This document shows positions 35,235 through 43,143 of a stretch of DNA of 64,000 nt, one piece after another. The translations under genes were made by a program, and so were the position numbers. Position 1 is the stretch's first letter. Each line of letters starts with the position of its first letter. Under the pieces are notes generated by a model, which was given only the letters and a program-made list of their open reading frames with translations, was not told where the DNA came from and searched no databases. Source of the DNA: Tropicibacter sp. R16_0. Its GTDB lineage: Bacteria > Pseudomonadota > Alphaproteobacteria > Rhodobacterales > Rhodobacteraceae. The DNA is taken from positions 186,001 to 250,000 of the forward strand of contig NZ_JAGHRE010000003.1 in the NCBI RefSeq assembly GCF_017743935.1, in the 5' to 3' direction.

Positions 35235-35249
35235 TTTCATATTGTGAAA
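35235..35249. promoter_or_regulatory. LysR-type T-N11-A box
   Basis: TTTCA-TATTG-TGAAA, a perfect 5-5-5 dyad with T-N11-A, lies in the spacer between the sulfatase and the divergent LysR gene, 35 bp before the latter's start: the usual position for a LysR autoregulatory/activation site. Confidence 0.6.
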
Positions 35250-35283
35250 CCTAAGTAGCGAAAGCTGAAATGAAGTTGACTGC

Positions 35284-36186
35284 ATGATGAATGAAAACGC
35301 TTTGACCGCCTTTCTTGCATTGGCTGAAACCGGGAGCTTTCAAAGCGCCGCTCGGACGATGGGCGTGTCCAACGCATCCCTGTCCCGCTACATCGGGCAG
35401 GCCGAGGACCACACGGGCCTTGTCTTGTTTCATCGAAGCCGAAACAGCAGCACATTGACTCGCGCCGGGCAGGAGTTTTTGCCGATCGCTGAGGCGCTGC
35501 GCGAAGACTTGAACCGATATGCCTCACGCGTGGCCGGTTTGCGTGACACCGGTCCAGGCACGCTGCTGATCGGATGCGGGCCTTTGACCACGCGGACCTT
35601 GATCCTGCCAGTGTTGCGCGCTGTGCGGCACGAAATGCCGGACCTGCGCTTTCGAATCTTGGTGAGTGCCTATGCGCGCCCGCTCGATTTGTTGCAGGCG
35701 GGGGACTTTGATGTGTTTCTTGGCGATCTGACTTACACACCCGAGGCCGAAGACGTCGAGATCATGGTGATGGAAAAGCAGCAGATCCAGTTTGTTGCGC
35801 ATCGTGACCATGAAATTCACCAGAGCGGCCCGCAAACGATGGCTGGTATCTTCGAATATCCCTTTGCTTCGCCGCATCTTCACAAGCATTGGAAAGCAAC
35901 GTTGATAACGTCGCTTGGTGGTGGGGCTGAAGCCGTCGAAAAGGTCAACGCGCAGCCGCATATCGAATGCGACGACTACAATTGCCTGACCGGGCTGTTG
36001 GTCGAGCCGGACTATGTTGTCGGCGGGATGCCGGAGACGTTTACCGAACTGATCCGCGCAAACACCGTCAAACCCGTGTCGATGAAACAGACGCTCGAGT
36101 GGAACATTTGCGCCGCGCGCAAGTCACAGAACACGTCTGCCGCGGTTGAATTCTTTTGGAATGAGCTCGCCAAATACCGGGCTTGA
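35284..36186 (+). CDS. LysR-family regulator, beside the sulfatase
   Basis: 300 aa. N-terminal winged HTH (LTAFLALAETGSFQSAARTMGVSNASLSRYI), linker helix, then a two-lobe substrate-binding domain. Divergent from the sulfatase with a T-N11-A box in between, so it is probably its activator. Two ATGs (35284 and 35287) are both plausible; the first is reported. Confidence 0.92.
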   Translation: MMNENALTAFLALAETGSFQSAARTMGVSNASLSRYIGQAEDHTGLVLFHRSRNSSTLTRAGQEFLPIAEALREDLNRYASRVAGLRDTGPGTLLIGCGPLTTRTLILPVLRAVRHEMPDLRFRILVSAYARPLDLLQAGDFDVFLGDLTYTPEAEDVEIMVMEKQQIQFVAHRDHEIHQSGPQTMAGIFEYPFASPHLHKHWKATLITSLGGGAEAVEKVNAQPHIECDDYNCLTGLLVEPDYVVGGMPETFTELIRANTVKPVSMKQTLEWNICAARKSQNTSAAVEFFWNELAKYRA

Positions 36187-36201
36187 GGGGTGATGCGACA
36201 C

Positions 36202-36260
36202 ACAGAGATATCTCTGTCTGTGAAGTCACTGACCCACGACATGTCGTTTTCGTGGGTCAG
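36202..36260. terminator. Two hairpins between LysR and M24 genes
   Basis: A palindrome ACAGAGATATCTCTGT (36202-36217) and a 10-bp perfect stem CTGACCCACG (36229-36238) / CGTGGGTCAG (36251-36260). They lie between convergent genes and may form a bidirectional terminator, though no long T run follows. Confidence 0.45.
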
Positions 36261-36393
36261 ATAGAACTGCCATGGTTCCGCGTCGCATTGAGCGCCGCAT
36301 ATGATTGCAAGTCACCACTGTTTGGCGGCCACGACGGCCCGGACTGTGCAAATCGGTCTCGCAACATCGGCCGCAATTCGGACGCTTTCGGCT

Positions 36394-37638
36394 TCACATC
36401 TCCCACGGGAAACTGTCCAACCGTTCAGGCCCGCTCTCGGTGATCAGCACCTGGGTTTCCAGTTTGACGCTCTCCGAGCCCTTCTCTCCGATCAAGCTTT
36501 CGACGCAGATCACCTGACCGACCTCGAACTGCCCACCGTGGCTGGCTTCAAAATCGGGGTGGAGCAGGACCACGGGCCATTCATCCGCCATGCCGACGCC
36601 ATGTGCGGCCAGCGAGTAGCGATAGGGTTGATAGCTTTCCGGGATCTGCCAGCTTTTGGCATTGAACTCGGCAAAGCTCAGCCCCGGTTGCATCAGCGCC
36701 ATGTTGTGCTCGATCTGAGAGCGCGCGGCGGAATACAGCCGCTTTTGCGTGTCATTCATCGGGGCATCACCGCAAGTCCACGACCGGCTCAGGTCTGCGC
36801 AATAGCCGTAAGGCCCGATCATGTCGGTATCAAAACTGATCATCTCGCCCAGTTGGCATTCCCGGTCCGAGCATTCCTTGTACCAGGGATTGGTGTTCGG
36901 CCCACAGGTGAGAAGCTTCGTCTCCAGCCACTCACCACCTGAACGCGCGTTTTCAAAGTGCAGATGCGCCCACAACTCGCGCTCGGTGACGCCGGGGTTC
37001 GAGTGTTGATAGATGCGGGCCATGCCAGCCTCACAAACTCGGATGGTCCAGCGCATCAGCTCGATCTCGTCGGCGGATTTGATGGATCGCGCGATCTCGG
37101 TGATCTGGCCGCCCTCGATGATCTGCACCCCGCGCGCGGTTAGGGCCGCGACGCCTTCGGGCTCCATCCGGTCCACTGCAAGCCGCATATTGCCACCGCC
37201 GTGGGTGCGCAACTCGGCGGCAATCTCATCGGCCCAGACGTTCAGACGCTCGTCCGAGCGGTCGCCTGCGGCCATGAACATCCAGCCGATGGAGTTTCGC
37301 AGCTCATCAATGCCCGGCAAGCCGTCGTTCAGATGCTCGCAGCCTTTGAATTCGAACATGATCCCGGGTCCGCCATTCAGGATCATCGCGTAGCGGATCG
37401 GGTTGTGGCTGGTCCAGACACCCATGTTGGAACTGTCAAACGCATAGCGGATGTTGACCGGATCATAGAGCAACAGCCCCGCCACATCATGCGCATCCAT
37501 CAGTGCGCGGAACCGCGACAGGCGATAGGCGCGGGCGCGGTCGAGAACCGCCTGCGACACCGGGCTTTTCAGCGGTTTGTCGGCACCTTCGGAATTCAGA
37601 TAGGCCAGTTTGCGATCATCCTTGAACGGGGCGTTCAT
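36394..37638 (-). CDS. DddP-like M24 family enzyme
   Basis: 414 aa. It shares the DddP landmarks I know: YDPVNIRYAFDSSNMGVWTS then HNP in the N-domain, RSIKSADEI, GGEWLETKLL, FDTDMIGPYGYCADLSRSW (metal Asp), HGVGMADEWP (metal His plus the downstream Asp that is the catalytic residue in DddP) and CVESLIGEKGSESVKLE (metal Glu). DddP cleaves DMSP to acrylate and DMS. Classic DddP is about 447 aa, so this could be DddP or a close paralogue acting on another small molecule. Translationally coupled to the 2OG oxygenase gene (stop-start overlap at 37635-37638). Confidence 0.78.
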   Translation of the reverse strand: MNAPFKDDRKLAYLNSEGADKPLKSPVSQAVLDRARAYRLSRFRALMDAHDVAGLLLYDPVNIRYAFDSSNMGVWTSHNPIRYAMILNGGPGIMFEFKGCEHLNDGLPGIDELRNSIGWMFMAAGDRSDERLNVWADEIAAELRTHGGGNMRLAVDRMEPEGVAALTARGVQIIEGGQITEIARSIKSADEIELMRWTIRVCEAGMARIYQHSNPGVTERELWAHLHFENARSGGEWLETKLLTCGPNTNPWYKECSDRECQLGEMISFDTDMIGPYGYCADLSRSWTCGDAPMNDTQKRLYSAARSQIEHNMALMQPGLSFAEFNAKSWQIPESYQPYRYSLAAHGVGMADEWPVVLLHPDFEASHGGQFEVGQVICVESLIGEKGSESVKLETQVLITESGPERLDSFPWEM

Positions 37639-38420
37639 GATGCGCGTCCATAAAAACCGATGCGCTCGGCGTCCGAGAATTGCACGCCCGGTTTCTCGTA
37701 GAAGGAAAAGACCGAAATCACGCGTTCCTTGTCGCCCGAAACGGGTGTCACCCGATGGGCGGTGTTCTTGCCCTTGAAGACATTTAGCGTGCCGGGGCTC
37801 AGGGTTATGACCTTCGCGTCCGGGTCCTCGCCATTCAGCAGCCTCGCAACGCCGTCATAATTGGGGTCACCCTCGCTGCGCAGATCGGTGCGGTATTCGA
37901 ACCCGCCGCCCTGAACCGGGGCTTGCAGCAGCAGGGTGGTGGTGAACTCGGAGCGGTCAAAATGCCAATTCAACGCCTGACCTTCCTGATAAGACATGAC
38001 GTTCACCCGGGCCAGCGGGTCCTCCATCACGTGCAGTTCGGGCATCTCCATCGTGGCGGCCAGAAAGGTTGCAAATTCGGGCCATTCGTACAGGCGCAGC
38101 AGGGGCGAGCCCTTGATCTGATCGGCGCACAGCGTCCGGTTCGAGGTTTGGAATTGCCGCAGTGCAGGGTGGTCATCAGGCAGCCCCTCGACAGGTTTGA
38201 AATAGATGTTGTGCATCCGCTCGTGCAGGAAGGCGTCAGTGGCAAATGGCGCGGACATCGCGTCAACGGCTTGGGCCGCGACCTCTGGCAGCATCAGCCC
38301 GTCCAGATTGAACATGCCTTCGGCATCGAGATCGGCCTTGCAGCGGTCAACGAGAGCTTGCCATTCCGGCGTATTCGGGCGGTCAAGGGGAAAGTGATCA
38401 AGATCGAGAATGTCGCGCAT
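37635..38420 (-). CDS. 2OG/Fe(II) dioxygenase (BesD/ArpA-like, HxD type)
   Basis: 261 aa from the ATG at 38420 (GAGG upstream); the first ATG at 38432 lacks one. Iron ligands H153-x-D155 (WHFDRSEF) and H222 (NTAHRVTPV). The C-terminal FYEKPGVQFSDAERIGFYGR resembles the BesD/HalD-type family. Because D155 is present, rather than the Gly that makes room for chloride in halogenases, hydroxylation is expected. The first gene of an operon with the DddP-like M24 gene; divergent from LysR at 38524. Confidence 0.85.
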   Translation of the reverse strand: MRDILDLDHFPLDRPNTPEWQALVDRCKADLDAEGMFNLDGLMLPEVAAQAVDAMSAPFATDAFLHERMHNIYFKPVEGLPDDHPALRQFQTSNRTLCADQIKGSPLLRLYEWPEFATFLAATMEMPELHVMEDPLARVNVMSYQEGQALNWHFDRSEFTTTLLLQAPVQGGGFEYRTDLRSEGDPNYDGVARLLNGEDPDAKVITLSPGTLNVFKGKNTAHRVTPVSGDKERVISVFSFYEKPGVQFSDAERIGFYGRAS

Positions 38421-38523
38421 GGGAAACCTCATTGGCTGCGGGCTGACAAAATCCTGCCCGGTCCAGGCAAGGCTTGACCACTATGAAAAATCTTGGTGAG
38501 CATAAGGAAAAATTGGGGTCGAT

Positions 38524-39372
38524 ATGAACCTACCGCCGCTGAATGCTTTGCGCGCCTTCGAATGTGCCGCCCGGACGGGCAGTTTTTCTGCTGCTGGGGC
38601 TGAACTGGGCGTGACCCCTGCGGCCGTCAGCCTGCAGGTGCGCAATCTGGAAGACTGGCTGAACCTGCAGCTTTTTGTGCGCAAGGCGAACCAACTGCGG
38701 ATCACGGATGCGGGGCGCGATTATTACCAGAACGCCGCTTCGGCCCTGGCCGAGATCGCGCGTTTCACGGATGTCTTGACCCAAAGGGACCAAAGCCGCC
38801 CCTTCGTGATCAGTGCAACCCCCGCTTTGGCACAGCTTTGGTTGCCGCAAAGGTTGTCCGCATTTGCGCAGTTGCGACCCGATGTGCCCCTGGAATTGCG
38901 GTCCGAGGTGGAAGATCTTGATTTGGAGCTGCATGGCATTGATGTGCGGCTGAGCTATGGCGGGGAACTGCCGGACTATGCCAGCCGCGCCGTGTTCACG
39001 GATCAATTGGTGCCAATTGTTGCGGGCGAGGGCAGGCTTGAGGATTTTCGACGTATTGACGTGAATTGGGGCAGCCGCATCCTGTCGGTTCCAGGCTGGC
39101 GGCAATGGGCCGAGCGATATGGCACGTCTCCATCGGACATCGCGCCAATTGCAGCGGCGTCGGTACCCGAGGCTCTGGCGCTTTGTGCCTCTGGGATCGG
39201 TGCAGCTTTGTTGCCGGAAACCGTGGTGGCAGAGGCTCTGGCATCCGGGCGTGTCAGAAAATGTGATCCGAGAACGATCCAGATGCCGCGTCCCTACGTA
39301 ATGATCCATGCACACTATAAAGCAAAGTCGCGACGGTTGATGGATTTTCAAAAGGCGCTTGGAACGGGGTGA
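38524..39372 (+). CDS. LysR-family (GcvA-like) regulator
   Basis: 282 aa. The N-terminus PLNALRAFECAARTGSFSAAGAELGVTPAAVSLQVRNLE is GcvA-type. Divergent from the 2OG oxygenase/DddP-like operon with a 103-bp shared promoter region, so it is probably that operon's regulator. No obvious perfect dyad was found in the spacer. Confidence 0.92.
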   Translation: MNLPPLNALRAFECAARTGSFSAAGAELGVTPAAVSLQVRNLEDWLNLQLFVRKANQLRITDAGRDYYQNAASALAEIARFTDVLTQRDQSRPFVISATPALAQLWLPQRLSAFAQLRPDVPLELRSEVEDLDLELHGIDVRLSYGGELPDYASRAVFTDQLVPIVAGEGRLEDFRRIDVNWGSRILSVPGWRQWAERYGTSPSDIAPIAAASVPEALALCASGIGAALLPETVVAEALASGRVRKCDPRTIQMPRPYVMIHAHYKAKSRRLMDFQKALGTG

Positions 39373-39585
39373 CGGTACAGTTGGTCAAGAAAAATTAGTG
39401 AACGGTCATTAAATTTTCCGAAAGACGACCTATTTGTCCCTCTACTGACGCTTTCTGATGAAAAACGACGAAAATTCCACGTTGCTTTTTTGTTTGGACT
39501 GCTAAATGACGCCAAAATGGGCTAGATGTTCAAATGGCCCGTGACTGCCCTTAGATGGGTGGGACCATGCAAAGGAACTGCGCAG
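39373..39585 (+). promoter_or_regulatory. AT-rich folE2 leader
   Basis: 213 bp, AT-rich at 39400-39510, then a GC-richer 5' leader that can fold: GGGCT/GGCCC and an ATGG/CCAT stem just before GCAAAGGAAC, the ribosome-binding region. No zinc-regulator (Zur) palindrome seen. A folate-responsive leader is possible but unproven. Confidence 0.35.
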
Positions 39586-40689
39586 ATGAACTTTCATACT
39601 CGTGACTTGAACGAGACCCCTGACCGCGAAGACGCTGCAGCGGCGCTTGATGTTTTGCGCGCTTGGGCAAAAACTGCGAGTGAGGCGGAAATTTCACAGC
39701 TTGATCCCAGCGTGGCCCGGCTGGTTCCTGGTCTGGTGCCCGAGGACTATCCGACACTGTCGCGGGAATACCCGGCTGATTTCGCAGTCGATGGTGATTA
39801 CAAGGCCTCGTTGCCCGACCTGCAAAACGGCCCTTCGAGCCTGATCCGGGGTGCCAAGCAGCAGATCCAGCATGTGGGAATTTCAAACTTTCGCCTGCCG
39901 ATCCGGTTTCACCGCAAAAGAGGCGAGGATCTGACGCTGGAAACCTCGGTGACCGGCACTGTAAGCTTGGAGGCCGAGAAAAAGGGCATCAACATGTCCC
40001 GCATCATGCGCTCGTTCTACAAACATGCCGAACGGACGTTTTCTTTCGAAGTGATCGAGGCGGCGCTCGATGACTACAAAAGCGATCTGGAAAGCTTTGA
40101 TGCGCGCATTCAAATGCGGTTTTCCTATCCGGTAAAGGTGGAAAGCCTGCGATCGGGCCTGTCTGGATATCAATACTACGACATCGCGCTGGAGCTGGTG
40201 GAACAGAACGGCGTGCGTCAGAAGATCATGCACCTGGACTACGTGTATTCGTCGACGTGCCCCTGCTCGCTGGAATTGAGCGAGCACGCGCGAATGAGCC
40301 GGGGCCAGCTGGCAACGCCGCATTCGCAACGCTCGGTCGCGCGGATCTCGGTGGTTGTGGATTGTGACGCTGACTGTTTGTGGTTCGAGGATCTTATTGA
40401 ACTCTGCCGACGTGCTGTACCTACCGAGACGCAGGTCATGGTCAAGCGCGAAGACGAACAGGCCTTTGCCGAATTGAATGCGGCCAACCCGATCTTTGTC
40501 GAAGACGCCGCGCGGTCGTTCTGTGCTGAGCTGCTGGCGGATCATCACGTCGGAGACTTCCGGATCATCGCCAGCCACCAGGAAAGCCTGCACAGCCATG
40601 ACGCGGTGTCGGTTCTGACCGAGGGACCGACATTTGCCGCCGACAGTCTGGACCCCAAACTGTTCAACACGTTGTTCCACGTCGGCTGA
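39586..40689 (+). CDS. folE2: GTP cyclohydrolase FolE2 (type IB)
   Basis: 367 aa from the ATG at 39586 (AAAGGA upstream). Recognised by VGISNFRLPIRF, GTVSLEAEKKGINMSRIMRSFYKH and the metal-site region YSSTCPCSLELSEHAR. It converts GTP to 7,8-dihydroneopterin triphosphate for folate and related pterins; type IB enzymes can use metals other than zinc. folB and folP are at 56.9-58.9 kb. It is followed by a composite repeat. Confidence 0.96.
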   Translation: MNFHTRDLNETPDREDAAAALDVLRAWAKTASEAEISQLDPSVARLVPGLVPEDYPTLSREYPADFAVDGDYKASLPDLQNGPSSLIRGAKQQIQHVGISNFRLPIRFHRKRGEDLTLETSVTGTVSLEAEKKGINMSRIMRSFYKHAERTFSFEVIEAALDDYKSDLESFDARIQMRFSYPVKVESLRSGLSGYQYYDIALELVEQNGVRQKIMHLDYVYSSTCPCSLELSEHARMSRGQLATPHSQRSVARISVVVDCDADCLWFEDLIELCRRAVPTETQVMVKREDEQAFAELNAANPIFVEDAARSFCAELLADHHVGDFRIIASHQESLHSHDAVSVLTEGPTFAADSLDPKLFNTLFHVG

Positions 40690-40729
40690 GGGTACATCCC
40701 GATCTGACATCTGTCAGGGGGGCGGGGCA

Positions 40730-40806
40730 CTCCCGCCCGTCGTCGATGCCCCTTGCGGGACACCTCCTCCCGTTGGGCCGGGCGCCGCGCTGACGCGCGG
40801 CGCGGT
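40730..40806 (-). repeat. Composite hairpin repeat, copy R3 (one arm)
   Basis: Inverted arm B (40730-40778, CTCCCGCCCGTCGTCGATGC...CCCGTTGGGC) plus a GC hairpin (40779-40806) almost identical to that of R1. No recognisable arm A; it starts 40 bp after folE2. Confidence 0.8.
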
Positions 40807-40929
40807 TGCGCTTACGGCAGAGGCTTAGCGATCCTTCATCTGGTTCCGGACCTTGGGGCAGGGGGGATCGATCCATTTGCTCGGACATTTGCCCAAAAAA
40901 CGGGAGCTCAAGCAGAAATTTGCCGCTAT

Positions 40930-40980
40930 TTTGCAGTTGCGGCATCAATTTTGCTGCAATTGCAAAAAGACCTCTTATAT
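40930..40980 (+). promoter_or_regulatory. Promoter with TGC-rich repeats, possible PhaR site
   Basis: TTTGCAGTTGC and TTTTGCTGCAATTGCAAAAAG (40949-40969) are TGC-rich, partly dyad elements like those bound by the PHB regulator PhaR of Paracoccus. They overlap TTGCTG and TTATAT (40975-40980), possible -35/-10 boxes spaced 18 bp. Confidence 0.5.
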
Positions 40981-41147
40981 TGAGACTGAAAGCATCACCT
41001 GCGCGGGGAGTACGCTTCTTGCGGTCAGATGAACGGGGCCGTCATGCGAGACCCAAACAAGACATCTTTTGATCCCCTTTCTGGGCATGGTGCGCCGTTG
41101 GCGGCTGCTTTCGTCGATCTTTTCATTCTGACTTGGGACCCCCGAAC

Positions 41148-41642
41148 ATGACCCCATTTCTCTATCCAATTCATGCACAAACAGCAGCCATCCGCATGGC
41201 AGGCTATGCCTTGACCAAACAGATCGAGCTGTTTCAGGCGATGACACGCCTGGCAACGCTGACGCCCGTGTCAAACGGTCCGGCCTCGCAGACCCCGGTG
41301 CCGAAGGCGAAACCGGCGGCGAAACCTGCGGCTGCGCGTACGGCAACCAAGGTGCAGGCCCCCAAGCCAACTCGGGCGAAGGCTGCTGCCCCCAAGCGCA
41401 AACCGGCTGAGCGCACAAGCGCTGCGGCGGCTAAACCGGTCAACTCCGCACCCGTGGCCAAGACGGCAACGATCAAAGCAGCTGCCAAACCCGCGAAACC
41501 CACGGCCCCTGTCACCGCAGCGAAGGCCGCGAAACCGGCGGCAAAGACGGCTGAGCCGGTATCCGCCGCCCCGACACGCGCGCGCCGCGCCCCGTCGCGC
41601 CCGCCCAGCATGCCGCAGGCCAAGTCGCAATCTGACGTCTAA
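41148..41642 (+). CDS. AKP-rich phasin-like/histone-like protein
   Basis: 164 aa from the ATG at 41148. An amphipathic N-terminal helix (residues 8-42; QTAAIRMAGYALTKQIELFQ) precedes about 120 residues dominated by Ala, Lys, Pro and Thr (KPAAKPAAARTATK; AAKAAKPAAKTAEP), like the histone H1-type tail of PhaF. It may bind DNA and PHB granules or nucleoid. The upstream TGC-rich promoter supports a PHB link. A TTG at 41133 would extend it by 5 residues. Confidence 0.65.
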   Translation: MTPFLYPIHAQTAAIRMAGYALTKQIELFQAMTRLATLTPVSNGPASQTPVPKAKPAAKPAAARTATKVQAPKPTRAKAAAPKRKPAERTSAAAAKPVNSAPVAKTATIKAAAKPAKPTAPVTAAKAAKPAAKTAEPVSAAPTRARRAPSRPPSMPQAKSQSDV

Positions 41643-41667
41643 GGCGTCGCCTTCGGCTTGACAGTCC

Positions 41668-43143
41668 ATGGCGCGCAAGCCAACCCTGCGCGTCATGTTG
41701 GACATGCGCCCCGTTGGATATGTGATCGGGCTCCTGGTTGCCATTCTGGGTGCGACCATGATGCTGCCGATGCTGGCCGACCTCGTCGAAGGGCGGGGCG
41801 AATGGCATGTGTTTCTGCAAAGCAGTGTGATCACTGTCCTTGTGGGTGGGTTGATCGCCCTCAGTTGCTCGAACGGCTTGCGCGAGGGGCTGACCATTCA
41901 GCAGACCTTCCTGCTCACCACCGGGGTTTGGGTGGCGCTGCCGATCTTTGGCGCGCTGCCGTTCATGTTCGGCGAGACCGAACTGCGCTTTGTCGACGCC
42001 TTTTTCGAATCGATGTCGGGCCTGACGACGACAGGATCGACCGTCATTTCAGGCTTGGACCAACTGCCCCGCGGGCTGCTTCTGTGGCGCGGGTTGCTGC
42101 AATGGCTGGGCGGGATCGGCATCATCGTTGTGGCGATGGTATTCCTGCCCGAACTGCGCGTCGGCGGCATGCAGATCTTCCGCTCGGAAGGGTTTGATAC
42201 CTTTGGCAAGATCCTGCCGCGCGCGACCGAGATTTCATCGCGGATTTCGGTGATCTACATCACCCTGACGATGACCTGCGCGCTGGCTTATGCGGCATCG
42301 GGCATGAGCGCCTTTGACGCGTCGGTCCATGCGATGACCACCGTGGCGACGGGCGGATTTGCCAATTATGATGCCTCGTTCGGGGCGTTTTCGGGGGCTG
42401 CGGAATATGTTGCCGTGATTTTCATGTTGCTGGCGGCGCTGCCCTTTGTGCGGTTTGTGCAGTTGACAGCCGGCAGCGCGCGCCCGCTGTTCGAGGACAC
42501 CCAGATCCGTGCATTCCTGGCCACGGCGCTGGTTCTGGTGCTGGTCCTGACCGCCTGGAACCTGATCTATACCGGCGCCACCGGCGAACCTGCCGTGCGC
42601 AAGACGTTGTTCAACACTGTTTCGCTGATGACCGGCACAGGTTACGCCAGCGAGGATTATATGACCTGGGGCGGGTTTCCGGTGACGTTGTTGTTCTTTG
42701 TCGGACTGATCGGCGGCTGTGCGGGGTCGACCGCCTGCTCGATCAAGATCTTCCGCTACCAACTGCTTTTTGCATCGATCAAGGCGCAGTTGCAGCGCAT
42801 CCGGACACCGCATGGGGTGTTCACCCCGCGTTATGCCGGGCGCCCCGTGGGGCCGGATGTTTTGAGTTCGGTCATGAGCTTTTTCGTCTTTTTCATCGTC
42901 ACCATGGGGGCGGTGTCCTGGATGCTGGGCCTGACGGGGTTGGATCTGACAACGTCCGTGTCTGGCGCTGCGGCGGCCCTGGCCAACATTGGGCCCGGAC
43001 TGGGGCAAGAGATCGGTCCGGCTGGCAATTTTGGTGGTCTCAACGACACGTCGAAATGGATATTGGCTGCCGCGATGCTGATCGGGCGGCTGGAACTGTT
43101 GGCGGTATACGCCATCCTCACCGTGCAATTTTGGAGAGCATGA
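41668..43143 (+). CDS. trkH: TrkH-family potassium uptake protein
   Basis: 491 aa membrane protein. Four pore-loop repeats with the selectivity-filter Gly are visible: MSGLTTTGSTVISG, TTVATGGFANYD, SLMTGTGYASEDY and LANIGPGLGQEIG. Forms the K+-translocating dimer in the inner membrane with a TrkA-type gating subunit, which is not present nearby. Its stop overlaps the ATG of the ThDP enzyme (ATGA), an unusual operon partner. Confidence 0.95.
   Translation: MARKPTLRVMLDMRPVGYVIGLLVAILGATMMLPMLADLVEGRGEWHVFLQSSVITVLVGGLIALSCSNGLREGLTIQQTFLLTTGVWVALPIFGALPFMFGETELRFVDAFFESMSGLTTTGSTVISGLDQLPRGLLLWRGLLQWLGGIGIIVVAMVFLPELRVGGMQIFRSEGFDTFGKILPRATEISSRISVIYITLTMTCALAYAASGMSAFDASVHAMTTVATGGFANYDASFGAFSGAAEYVAVIFMLLAALPFVRFVQLTAGSARPLFEDTQIRAFLATALVLVLVLTAWNLIYTGATGEPAVRKTLFNTVSLMTGTGYASEDYMTWGGFPVTLLFFVGLIGGCAGSTACSIKIFRYQLLFASIKAQLQRIRTPHGVFTPRYAGRPVGPDVLSSVMSFFVFFIVTMGAVSWMLGLTGLDLTTSVSGAAAALANIGPGLGQEIGPAGNFGGLNDTSKWILAAAMLIGRLELLAVYAILTVQFWRA

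Larger units (their letters stand above)
40690..41147. other. 458-bp spacer: repeat plus AKP-protein promoter
   Basis: The repeat copy R3 (40730-40806) is followed by an AT-rich promoter region (40900-40985). No gene seen. Confidence 0.6.

Noticed and set aside
37635-38420. BesD-like lysine halogenase
   Set aside because: The second iron ligand Asp (H153-x-D155) is present, whereas halogenases have Gly there; hydroxylase expected.
39400-39510. Zur operator upstream of folE2
   Set aside because: I found no palindrome of the Zur type in this AT-rich region.
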